Positions 49,901-60,965 of a stretch of DNA of 64,000 nucleotides are shown here, in pieces. The DNA comes from Diprion similis (Eukaryota; Arthropoda; Insecta; Hymenoptera; Diprionidae). The stretch lies in NCBI RefSeq assembly GCF_021155765.1, contig NC_060112.1, positions 8,184,001 to 8,248,000 on the forward strand, read 5' to 3'. A program made the position numbers and the translations under genes. Under the pieces are notes generated by a model. The model ran no database searches, was not told the DNA's origin, and was given only the letters and a program-made list of their open reading frames with translations. Within the stretch, counting starts at the first letter, position 1, and each line of letters begins with the position of its first letter.

Positions 49901-50017
49901 AGCTGATAATGAAAATTAGTAATCTCATAACCTATATTATGTTAGATTTTCTTAACAAACCTTTGTGAGAATGTTCTCTGTTTTTGGAATTTTTGCCATC
50001 GCACCGCGATACTCCAT
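46991..50017 (-). CDS. WRNexo: WRN-like 3'-5' exonuclease, DEDDy family (7 exons)
   Basis: Exons in transcript order: 50017-49961, 49842-49774, 49026-48908, 48785-48561, 48156-48012, 47565-47464, 47047-46991 (TAA). They total 774 nt, or 257 residues, with all phases consistent. The core is a Werner-syndrome-type exonuclease: Exo [21 protein letters not shown] (Asp98, Glu100), Exo [18 protein letters not shown] (Asp158) and Exo III YAATDAY (Tyr233, Asp237), so all four DEDDy residues are present. There is no helicase domain, as in the fly stand-alone WRNexo, which acts in genome maintenance. The product is shorter than the fly protein as I recall it, mainly at the N-terminus. RRSPR (about residues 32-36) may be a nuclear signal. 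A second in-frame ATG at codon 7 is possible. Identity is firm; the exact start is less so. Confidence 0.92.
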
Positions 50018-52757
50018 TTCAATAACTGCAAACTGAAATCTAAACTCAACTCACCGGCTCACCATTCGAAAGATGTCTCACGAAACAACTGGCCTCAATT
50101 GCCGGCGTGCCGCCAACGAAACTGACGATAACCAACAGGTTGTTGACCACGGTCTTACATCACTAGAAATCAGTGTCACGAACAGAAATATCAGTGGTGG
50201 GGGTACGCACGTTTAGTGTCTAAGTAGTTAGTGGTCTAAGGTTTTCCGTGGTTTTGAAGTCTCAAGCCGCCACTACGCGACGCTAGCTGTACCGGGATGT
50301 GCTTCGTCTTGCGACAATCATTAACATACGGAACACCATGAGCGTACATTGCGGCGTAAATCGTTTTTTTTTAGACCGGTAAGTAAGACCGTGTTGTTGA
50401 CCGAGGAAGTGGCTTCTCTTGCCCAGGAATCAGACTTTTAATGGATAGACTGCGCGGTCTGAGCACATCGAGCTGGTGTCGTAATTAAAAAGAGAGCAGA
50501 CTCAACCAGAGCAAGATTTTCGTATTTTTGATAAAGGAGGCACGTAAGTAACCGATCCGCATTTGTTATCTAGCAGCAGTCGATAATGCAGTGTATATTT
50601 ATCATAGTGAATGGCTACAAGCTACTGCAGTTGTTGAGAGTGAACAAGTAACGTTAAATGTTTGTAATTTATTTAACAGATAAATAACATCGTATTGTTA
50701 ATGATTGCAATATTTTCATTAGACGACTGTTTTTGAGCGCTTGAGTAAGATTTGATAAGTAATTAAAAAACATTCGTGTGATAATCACGCGAGACAGAAG
50801 TGAAACTTCTGAAATTGATATGAGTGATTTACAGTGACTTCAACTACTCAAAAAATAGCTTTTTGATAGCTTATAGTTAAACAATGAGGCTAAGAGAATG
50901 AGAAAGAAAGTGAACGAGTGAAACAGAGAAAAATAGGGAGAAATAGCAATTTCCAATTTTTATTTGAAATATTCAAAATGTAATTTATAATAAGTATTTT
51001 CTTTTGAGCACAAAAGAATGGGGGCACGAATATGCGCACAATAGAAAGACGGACAATAGGGGTCTTTGGGGGGATTCATAACATTGCGGTTCATAACAGA
51101 GCATTTAAAAACATTGCGTTTCACAACATTCTGTAGTTACCTCCGCAAAAGATTTCACAGAGTGGATGACAACAATCTCTTCGATTTTGCCGCAATCCAA
51201 ATACGTTGGCACGGAAGTTTCCTAGTGTAATTTAATTAACATTGTAACCGATCAAGTTGGTAAGCATAGGGCACTGCTAAGCGACCATCACGTGATACGC
51301 AATTGTTTGGAGGGAAATGTAACAAGTGATGCAAGCTCGGAACTCTTGAGTCGGTTGGTATCATCTGCTCCCAAAAAGTGCAAGAAATTAGGTTAGCGCC
51401 GGGGGGAGGATTGCAGTCTCCGACCTTCGCGATCGCATTCACCGACCTCTACCCCTAAATTCTATTCGCGGATCGCGTTCGCTGGTTAATCAGCGAACTC
51501 TGAAAATTACGGAGCCTGGAATATAGAAGGATTGGCGTCGAGATTAGTCTACCACTGCTACAAGAATTAGTTGTCTGAGAGTTCTAAATGTTCGTTTAAT
51601 GGACTAGATATTGCACAAACTGGTCCATTTGTTAACGAAACTCGGTTCGATCAACCTCATGTAACATATTTATCGGTCAGATTCAGATACGAACGTATTT
51701 CGTTCGAAGTTAGCTGTGATTGTTAGCACTAAGCGTTCGGTGAGCGTCGAAAATTGTATTGTAAACAGTGTTTGCAAGATGGTTACAATGTCGTTTTGAC
51801 AGGTAATTGGGAAATAGCTAAATAGAATGATAATTTTCTAGTTGACCAAGTTTGATCGACCAAATTAACGGCAGCTCAATTTAACGTTCGGATTTTGTTA
51901 GCAACTAATCGTCTCGTTGTGTTATATGTCGCTTAATTCGTCATTCTGATACTTCAAAAAAAAAAATGTTAAATACGTCAATCATTTTTTCTCAATATGG
52001 CTGCTCCCGGTTTAAGCGGCAAATCGAGAGAAATAAAACACTTCACGTCACATGACAACTGGTTTAAATTTCTACCAATCAGAAGCCCCCGAGAGGAGAT
52101 TGGTTCAATATTCAAATTTTTTTACTTCACGATACGCTAGCGTCAAAGTCGCCGACTTCTTGGAACGGACAGATTGTTACGCGACTCTTCAAATTTTCTA
52201 AGACTTCTACTCGCAGCCACAGTTCAGTCAGTTTCAATCGAATATTTGTTTGTATGATGAGATTTGATACGATCTAGACGTAATCTAGTGGCGAATTGTC
52301 AGTGACAATATGACAAATGGTAAATATTCGTTGTAATTCGCGTATGTGAGTGAAAAATAAGCGTCAGTGTCTTGTCATTATGAATCGCGATTATCGTCGA
52401 GTCGAATAATTTTAACGTGTGTGTTCACCTGTGATAGCAAATTTATCAGAACACTGTTTAAAATCAGGTTTGTGTGGTAAGTTGTAAAATTTTCTCCGAC
52501 TGAAGCCGTAGGTTTAGCTTTCTTACGGAATTTTATGGTCAGTTGATTCGCGATCCATTGTTTTACACCGTGTATTGTTTTCGAGAGGAAAAAGTTGTTA
52601 TACGAATGTTCGGATACCTCGAGCTTATTTTCCGTGCCTCTCATGCTATTGTTTATCTGGAACAGAACGCGATCGCACATTATTTATTCCTCACATTATC
52701 ATTATATTTTTTCTTTAAATTTGGGGTCAATTTTAGAATGCGGTGTAGCCACTGTTG
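50018..52757. other. Upstream region of WRNexo, with possible plus-strand first exons
   Basis: It probably holds the WRNexo promoter (50.02-50.3 kb). On the plus strand an ATG at 50338 is followed by 41 open bases and a near-perfect donor (ACCG|GTAAGTAAG), and another strong donor occurs at about 50542 (GGCAC|GTAAGTAA). TCAGT initiator-like sequence at 52224-52228 precedes ATGACAAATG|GTAAAT at 52309. These suggest transcription start regions, but no gene could be assembled from them. Confidence 0.35.
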
Positions 52758-54207
52758 ATGCAGATTGAATACACTAACAAAATATTATACCAACTTGCAG
52801 AAATTAATTGCAGTTATACCGTCAGCCATGGTCAGAGATTGACTGAATCTACGTCCCTTCATCAGATAAGCGTACAGAACGAAGATTGCTACTGCACGGA
52901 TTGCTTCTTGATAAGGAAAAGCAGGTACGGTACCGATACGATTCTTTCTTACCAACTATCTTTTCATCGTCTACTAATTTCGTTTTGAACTAAATCTGAT
53001 TTTCAATTCTGCGTATTTAACTGTACTGCTGTCTTTTATTTTTAAACTTTGCAGACCATTCGTTCGTCAAATACAATTTTTGTCGATACAGACAGCAGCG
53101 TGTACTCGAATAAAATCCGAATTGATTGTGTGATTTAATTTATGTATTCTCTTGAACTTCAGCGTAACGATCAGGCGTACAATCCTGAACCTGTTTAAGG
53201 AGATGGTACGGAAATGTACATCGACGTCGAAGTGCGAAGCAGCCTATGATAGGTAAGAGGAATTTTTACCCTTAAGATGCTAATCAAACGAAAAAACACA
53301 CCGATCTATGTTGAAATACGCAATACCAAAAATATACCTATTTGAAGAAGTACTGAAAACCAAATAATTTGCTGATACTGCGCCGATGCGTGGCGAATAA
53401 ACTTGCATAGATAAATTGAGTAATAAATATGAATCACTTTTCAGTTCAACCATGAAAAGCCCGGAGGAAATTGCCACTGGAAAAGACATGACGTTGACAA
53501 ATTTAAAGACTGCTGGAATTTGCTGTGGATATTGCGCCACAACTTGCAAGCAGAGACATCCGAGTAACTTCTGAAATACTCGGCAACGTCCGTGAGTCGC
53601 ATGCATTTGGGTTATTGGTGTTTTCTTCCCTGGTGTCCCTTTGGCAGGTGGCGTGGCGGTAACAATTGTTACAAAAAATCTTCATTTAGCTGCATAGATA
53701 GGCTCATTCGCTAAAGCAGCGGAGCTCATTTACCAATCGAATCATTTTCTCGTAATTGTTTTGAGCAACTTTCAAGTATAGTCAGAACCATTGCCCGCTG
53801 CCGAAAGTAGAATGAGCATCGCGGCAGGGAACCATCGCTTAATTGACATTTGCGAGAGCAAAATTAGATTGTCTATTGAAATTATTCAAGGTATTGTCGT
53901 TTAAGCGGTGGATTTGCCTGAGGTTTTATTATATTCGCAACGATTCTGTATTCAATATAACTCAAGTCTGGCACAATTTAACGTAATCCAAGTACATGCT
54001 TTTATCCGAGTTACTTTCCGTTTCACATCAGCCAGCACTAATTTACCAATTGCAGAATTAGCTCGCTTAGAAAGATGCTGTTAAGCATGTAGGATGTCTA
54101 ACCCGCTTCATTTTCTTGACGTTTGTGTACCACGAGCAGTTCAGCAATCGCAAAACTACTCAGGCGGTACACAAACATATTCCTCCCTACAGGTTGACGA
54201 CGAAAAA
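52758..54207 (+). CDS. Candidate unknown spliced gene (partial, three exon-like pieces)
   Basis: Three open pieces fit together in phase: 52758-52924 (ATG, MQIEYTNKILYQLAEINCSY..., donor AGCAG|GTACGG), 53163-53252 (acceptor TTGAACTTCAG, open throughout, donor GATAG|GTAAGAGG) and 54145-54207 (acceptor GTTCAG, donor AAAAA|GTAAGT). Each junction is phase 2, and a pyrimidine-rich acceptor at about 52736 could begin the first piece. The joined product has no domain I know, and no terminal exon was found. It may be a novel lineage-specific protein or exons of a long non-coding RNA; a chance chain is also possible. Confidence 0.28.
54061..54155 (+). repeat. Direct repeat, copy 1
   Basis: About 95 bp closely matching 55745-55839, starting GCTCGCTTAGAAAGATGCT and including GCATGTAGGATGTCTAACCC. 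In the overlapping frame most differences change the amino acid, so it is not conserved as protein in that frame. It covers the acceptor and start of a candidate exon at 54145. Confidence 0.85.
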
Positions 54208-54743
54208 GTAAGTTACACACACACACACACAACCACGAGGCGATTGGAGACGAATAATTGTGTTGGAAAGAATGTGACAATCGTTAGCTCACATGTAGGT
54301 ATTGAATCGGGCAGGTAGAGAAGGGAATGCAATGGGATCGGTTGTTTATGATTGTGAGTGTGAGTGTCTATCTCTTCTTCTTTTTTTTTCTATTTCTTCA
54401 ACAACTCCGTTGGGTGGGTCGAAGATCCAGGGAATCAGGCGAGGGTAGGAAGGTCGCGATGTACCGAAAGTGACTATTTTTTTACATTCCACAGCGTCGG
54501 GCGACTGCAGAATTTTTTTCAGTTACAGTAACTTTTGATGATGTCGAAAGTCGAGTCTTCTCTCGTCGCTTTTACTTTGACAGTTTTGTTCGAATCACTT
54601 TCTGCAATCGCGTGAATGGGCTGAACGCGTCTCTGAATCATCTACGCGTTTCGTGGTGCGCTAGATGAGAAGAGATGCTGAGCTCGAAGACGTCGCGTCG
54701 AAGAGGACCGCCGACCGTCACGCCAAACAATGCATGCTCTTCA

Positions 54744-54760
54744 CCCCCCCCCCCCCCCCC
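54744..54760. repeat. Poly-C run (C17)
   Basis: A homopolymer followed by GCCCGG. On the other strand it is a G run, comparable to the G19 at 4769. No inverted partner was found here. Confidence 0.9.
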
Positions 54761-55744
54761 GCCCGGACTTGATTTCGTATCTGAGAAAAAAAATCCGCAT
54801 CGCAACGTGTCGGAATCGAAAAGACATGAATGCGGATTTTCATTCTGCAAGATTATACGACAAGTCCAGTTACTTTAAGTTGTGTCTATTTTCAAATAAA
54901 TCGATCCCGCCTTTTGCGCATCGATTCCGCGAAAGTTATTCATAATGAGAACGTCAAAAAACTCTATTTTTAACTCGTTTCTCAACCGGAATTACCAAAG
55001 TTTCCAAGTTAGATACCGCTGCCTTTTGCGCGCTGACTTGATACCTTCTGACCTCGAGAACAAGCGCGACACCTTTCAATGCACGGAAACGAAATCGTGA
55101 GTGTGCAAATGACGATGAAAATGATGGAAAGCATTTATTCGGCTCATATTTTTTTATCTCTGCTATTTAATATGTATCGCTCAAATTTTCTTTCCTTCTG
55201 CTTTTTATTGTGCTGGTCAAATTTTTTCTCTGTTACAGCTATGATTTCATACTTTTTTCAGGTCATTTAATTGTTTTTCATTTATACTAAGATAATAAAA
55301 TAAATTATGCCTGTCGGTAAGACAATTCAACAAGCTTAGGCAAATTACTTATTCGTTCAACAAATACTGTTCTTTTATCGAATAATGTAATCTGCAAGGA
55401 GACTTGGAAAAATCATTCTTTTGAGGATTAGGTTTTTTTTTTAGTGAATTTGTGAATAATTTTTCATTCAACGTGTTTTTCTCTGTTTCACGTAAATCAA
55501 TCCGATTTCTTTGATTTCACCTGTTGTGAAAACTGAAATAATTTTCTTTTGAAGAAAATATTTGCTTCCTACTATTTACGCAATCGAAACAATCTGCCGA
55601 AAACTATTGGAGAAAATATTTTCTCAGAGCTTTCCTTCAACTAGATTTTTTTGCACCAGCTCGTTCCATCCGGTTCTCTTAAGAAAATAAACGTCAGCAC
55701 TTTAACAGCTACTTTATTCAAAGAAAAAGAATAGGTGAGCAATC

Positions 55745-55839
55745 GCTCGCTTAGAAAGATGCTCTTACGCATGTAGGATGTCTAACCCGTTTTATTTTCT
55801 TGACTTTTGTGTACCACGAGCCCTCCAGCAATCGTAAAA
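55745..55839 (+). repeat. Direct repeat, copy 2
   Basis: The partner of 54061-54155, 1.7 kb downstream in the same orientation, with roughly a tenth of positions differing. The potential splice acceptor is preserved (CCTCCAG followed by CAATCGTAAAA), but the frame beyond diverges. Confidence 0.85.
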
Positions 55840-57870
55840 TCTTACACAAATTCAAAGTTTTTACTTTTTTACTAATGACGCATTTTGGGTATTTTACTTG
55901 TACCTGTTTCCACTCGGATTCTGTAATTGAAATCGATCATTTCTGAAGAATTTGGCGTTTGTCACGTTTTAGAAAATTTATATTACACGAGCCACGTGCA
56001 ATTCGCAAGTCATGTAAAATTTAACATACAATGTCCATTTACAAAACGTGCCAATTTCTTTAGATAGTCATAGATATAATGATTAAAAATTTTATCCATA
56101 TGAACAGTTCTTAATACGTCAAGTATAAAAGTAGACCTAGCTAATAGAACTACGTTAATTTAGCAGAAGTAGCCTTGTCCGTACAAATCTAGACCGTCAC
56201 GCTCTAGAATTAGATTAACTTCCGGAACGATTCAATCGTACAAAGATTTGCAATGGATTTTAAATACTTATATTATACATAGTTATTATACAAATAACTT
56301 CCTACGGATAACTTACACAGGATTTGATGTATAAGATAAAAACTGACCATGTGCTGTGCAGTACGGAAATTGCACTGTCACGTCGACCCAGGCAATTTGT
56401 TCTATAAGCAATCGATCAAACCCATCGGTATCGATTTTCGCTAGAGTTTGACAGTGACGTTGCAATAATTTTCAATATATTTTTGTGACATAAGCTATGA
56501 AAATGAAGATAATAATTCAAAAACTTGTATAATACTCACAAATCTTGTCGGTAAAACTTTAACCGTTTCGAACCTACGGTAAATCGAATTCTCTGTAAAT
56601 AAAAAACTGTAAAAGAGAGAGGTCGTGGATTTCACCTTAACTTAATACTCGTGTCCTTTTATTCAGTTTAAATCTGCAGAAATATTTTTTGTGCATCAAA
56701 GTGCTCCTTGCGATTTGAATCTTATATTTGAAAATATTTTACGTAAATAAATATATAATATATTGTCGAAATAGCAGAGAACACTTTGATGTATGAAAAA
56801 TATTACTGTAATATTAATTATTCGTTGCAGTCCACAAGCTTCCTCTCACAGTTACTACGAAGCATTTGAATTATGCTAGATTCGGATCATCAAATTTTTA
56901 CTGGATGTGTGTGCGTCAATGTTTTTGAATTAATATCCATGTTTTACGTAGTGTTGCCAACCTATTTCCGAAAAGAATAAATGTATACTTGAGATAGCTA
57001 TATACATACTTCTCGGTTCATCCCAGTAAACCAAATCGAATTGCGTACATCAAAAACGGAATTGAAACGAATAAAAATAAATTCAAAACAACTGGCACGT
57101 AAGTCTTTTCAATTTGTTTCAATCCGAGTTAATTCCGTTCTTAGACGTACTCAATTTCATTCAATTAATTTTAGTTTACTAGAATATTATTCCTCTAGTA
57201 GATCGTTTTGTTAATGCATTGAATTGTTTTCATCCCACATACGAAAAAGTCAAATTCTCCACAAAACAATTTGTCTCCACAAATCCGCGAATATGTCAAC
57301 AAAATTGAACTAATTGTACCGATCTTTACAGCGCCAACAGTAAGAAATCTGTAACAAGAAAAATAAAAAAAAAAATAAAGAAAAAAGAAAGAAAAAAAAA
57401 GCGACAACAACAATCAAGTCATTATTCGACCGATAGGTCAATAACAGAGATTTTGCGAAGGTTAATTCAAAAAACCCGTGGCGGAGGTTGCCAAATTTAT
57501 TCACCGTAAAACCCACGCTACTCGAACAAATCACGACTCGATATCCAACTTTGCGTTTCGTTCACCGCGTTGAAAAAGACCGCTGCATGTGGCATGGACT
57601 ATCCTGTTTCCTTTACGGAATAAAACTGGTCCACCGAGAGCCGGGATTGTGTGCGTATACTTTTTACCGTGTGTGAGTATAACTAATCGTAAGTTCACAC
57701 GCAATCCGCACTCTCACATTTATCATGTCGGGATATACCGACATATATACACACAGCTGCAGCCGCGTTACGCCTCAAATATATCGATCAATTTATCACA
57801 AGTAAAGCAACTTGTTGAAACGAGTTTTGTAGCTGGTGCCACACCGTCGTGGCAGCAGTCGAAGTGCAGC

Positions 57871-60800
57871 ATGATCACGTTCGCGTTAAAAGTAAGTCTT
57901 CGATCCGTGTCGCTAATTTTTATCTAAACAACTGCGCGCGTTGCTTAGATCGCGAAAAATCTGCCTATTGCTTGATAAGTATACACGAAGCCCCGAAGCG
58001 TTGCCCCGAGTTCTATAAGGTTCAGATCTTTGCGAGGATTAGAAAGCATGTGTATCTAACTGCATGACTGTGTCTATTTCTGATACTCCCGCGGTCGCAG
58101 ATCACGCCGATTATACTTTTCTACAAAGGATAAATTTTAATTTTAAGATCGCAGTGTTCTCGCGAAACTCGGTACGATGTTGTCTGTAATTAATCACGTG
58201 AATTGAATTATAAATTTTACAGTGAAATTCAAATGGAACGAAATGTTTCGAACATTAAATGAATAGTGATAATTAATCAAACCTGTGTAACTAAAAATTC
58301 TTCACAACCGTTATACCTGCAAAAAAAAATTTTCTTTCTGTATTTAAAGACATGATCTTTTTGATTTATTTTCAAAATTTTCATTAACTCTTTCCGATCT
58401 GTATTCGGCATAGCTTACGCTTATCAAAACACTCATCTAACCATGCCTTGTATAAAGTTTCAGCTCAAGTAACACGGTTGCTTGAAATGATATCCAATGA
58501 TCAAGGGTACTTTCGTGATTGACCATAAATTGGTATTAATTTGTAATGACTTGTTACCGAATGATGATGTAATTAAAACGAGAACGATACACTGAAATAT
58601 AGACAAACTTATATAGAATTACATAGTATAATTGCGTGATCTGAAAACCGCATGTTCACATAATTATATTATTATGACGTGTGAAAGTTTATAGATCACA
58701 CATCACAGACGTTGCTAATTATAACCACACTTTCAGCACACCGTGGCACAGTTTTTATTTATAACATTGAATATATTTTACACGTGAATAGTTCAAATTT
58801 GGATTCGTTTTGAGTTTTCCTTCACGGATACATGCTTCATCTACAGGTTTAAATACTTTTATGCTGATTGCATTTGTGAACAAAGTGGTTAAAAATCGTA
58901 GGAATTGATTTCTCGTAACATTGTTCGTACGTGCTTCCAGAAAACACGAGCTTATTACTCACAGTCTACGTACACCATATTTAAAATTGGCAAAACTATG
59001 AGCTTGATATTTAGAAAGTTGTACAAAAGTAAGCTTCATCTAAAATTCCTTATCTGGGATTTTTGCACTCAAATTCACGGTTTTTTAGTTTCCCTCTATG
59101 TCAAGCGGAGATTTTTTTAATTTTTGATTCGACGTTTCATGTTGTATTTTGCTTCGCCTTTTTTCAATCAATGGCACGTTTAGTTAATTCACAAATATTA
59201 TCTTCTTCCATTTGTTTTCTCATTTTCTTTCACTCAGTTTTTTTCTCCCAACCAGTTGCACAGATAAAAAATCTGGGGGTGTCAAGGATGTATCGGACGA
59301 ATAATCAGCTTTAACATTATGTCTAATTCAAAAGATAACACAACGAACGTTAAACAGAGCAACTAAAGCTGATTAAGTTGAATCTGATTCAATAAAGTCT
59401 CTGTAATGCAGGTGAAAATATTTCACCACCGAATTGTCAAGTATAAAGACCTAGTTATTAAACATCAAAGAAATCCCATTATACCACCATTTTTTCACCG
59501 AAAAGTCCGTATCGTTTGTCTGATTCTTTAATAAATATCTCATTTTATTCCTAAATGAATTCCCTGCAAATAGTCTCAGACGGATTCTTTCCCGAGTTTT
59601 AGGTTAAAAAATAATAGAATTCTGAGATCTTTGTTTATGATATGGTTAAACTAATAATGTGCTTGTAGTTAAATTTGTCACTTAATTTTTTTTCTCTCAT
59701 CACGTGAACTTTTATACTTACTTGAATTAACTAGATTAGCTTCAGTGGCACTGTTTAAAGCTCTATTTAACAATTTTTCAACCTGACTGTAGGCACACTC
59801 TATATAAATTATACATCGCTACGATATCTTGAAATATTGTACCCATCACTTCCCTCACTAACGGAAAAAGTGAAGAAATGTTTTTGAAAGCGTTCGATTC
59901 CTGATTCACTGTTCCTCACAAGCCTCGTCATCAAGAGATTGGAGTATCAATTACCGAGTCTCTTTCCTCATATATCAAACTGCTCATTATTCTGTCCTCT
60001 TACTTTTTCCGAACAAAAAAAATATCTGATGCGAAACTGATGTGAAAATTTCTCCCGACTAACGTAGGTCGTGACGCTTCTGCTGACAACCCTAATCGTG
60101 GACGGAGGATCTCTGACAAAGCAAGAAAGTCTCGAGGTGAAGCCATCCAACAATATAAAACGCTCGCCATTAGAGTTGGGGTTAGTTTCATTCGAGCTGG
60201 ACCGAAGTCACGGCAGACATTTCAGAGTGATCCAGGAAAGCATTCCGGTTACGTCGAAATCCCGTACAATATCAACAACCTCGACAGTTTCTAGCAAGAA
60301 ACATCCCGCCGGAGATCACGTCCTCGTTCCCGTGGATCTGGCTGACAATGGACCGCATCGCGTGATCTTCCCGGTCGTTGACAAGATCCATCGTATCGAT
60401 CCAAGGGTCATCGTTGAACACAAAGAACTCCTGGTCGATCACGCAGCCAAAATTGTTCTCGATCAGAAGCACCTGGTCCTCGATAGATCCCCGGAGAACA
60501 CCGTCGTCCTCGCGTCGAGACCCCTCATCCTGAGTCCTTCGGGACACCAGAACCTCATCGTCGAAGATCCTAACTCCCATACGGTGTTCTTCGCCCACAA
60601 GCCAGTCCTGGTGGGCCGAAACGAGCACGGAACTAACGTCCTCATTCACTCGCGACAGAAAACGTTAGTCCACAAGAACCTTGGCCTCGGAGGCAGCAGA
60701 GCCATCTTGCTCACCCCGAAGAACCAAATCCACGAGATAATCGTTCACAGACACGTCTCGAAGCCGGTTCCAGACCATGAAGACGACGACCATAACACGA

Positions 60801-60892
60801 ATGTCTTTAGGAGTCACTATGGTGGCTTTGGTGTTGGACTAAATTACGGTGGACACGGAGCAGGTCACGGCTTCCATGTGCCTGTCTTTTGA
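57871..60892 (+). CDS. Unrecognised secreted His-rich repeat protein (2 exons)
   Basis: Exon 1 is 57871-57891 (7 codons, donor AAA|GTAAGT) and exon 2 is 60068-60892 (acceptor AACGTAG, stop TGA). The product has 281 residues. Joining the exons creates a typical signal peptide, MITFALKVVTLLLTTLIVDG; neither exon has one alone, which supports the splice. A dibasic KR at 38-39 could be processed. Residues 107-234 form about six beta-like segments alternating Val/Ile/Leu with His, Asp and Lys (such as RVIVEHKELLVDH and HLVLDRS). The tail is acidic (HEDDDH), then Gly/His-rich (NYGGHGAGHGFHVPVF). Coding GC is clearly above the surroundings. There is no chitin-binding R&R motif. It may be an extracellular matrix or cuticle-associated protein, but the function is unknown. 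Confidence 0.78.
57892..60067 (+). other. Intron of the secreted-protein gene
   Basis: A 2.2-kb intron from GTAAGT to CGTAG. It is AT-rich, without a recognised element or nested gene. A short first exon carrying half the signal peptide before a long intron is common among insect secreted and cuticle proteins. Confidence 0.65.
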
Positions 60893-60959
60893 ATTTTTAT
60901 CCTCCCAAAATTTAGTGCTACGAAAGCTGCGTGCCGAGGTGTCCGATGAAGTTTCCGGA

Positions 60960-60965
60960 AATAAA
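60960..60965 (+). terminator. Polyadenylation signal (AATAAA) of the secreted-protein gene
   Basis: Canonical AATAAA 68 nt after the TGA stop, giving a short 3' UTR of about 90 nt. Confidence 0.6.

Larger units (their letters stand above)
54208..57870. other. Region without a recognised gene
   Basis: It contains a CA run near 54217, a C17 run at 54744-54760, and the second copy of the 95-bp repeat. The lysine- and phenylalanine-rich open frames near 57.2-57.5 kb derive from A/T-rich low-complexity sequence. The last 150 bp are probably the promoter and 5' UTR of the secreted-protein gene. Confidence 0.5.

Noticed and set aside
60272-60649. 125-codon minus-strand open frame opposite the secreted-protein exon
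   Set aside because: It is an antisense shadow created by the GC-rich codon use of the real exon; the sense frame has a signal peptide, splice sites and a poly(A) signal.
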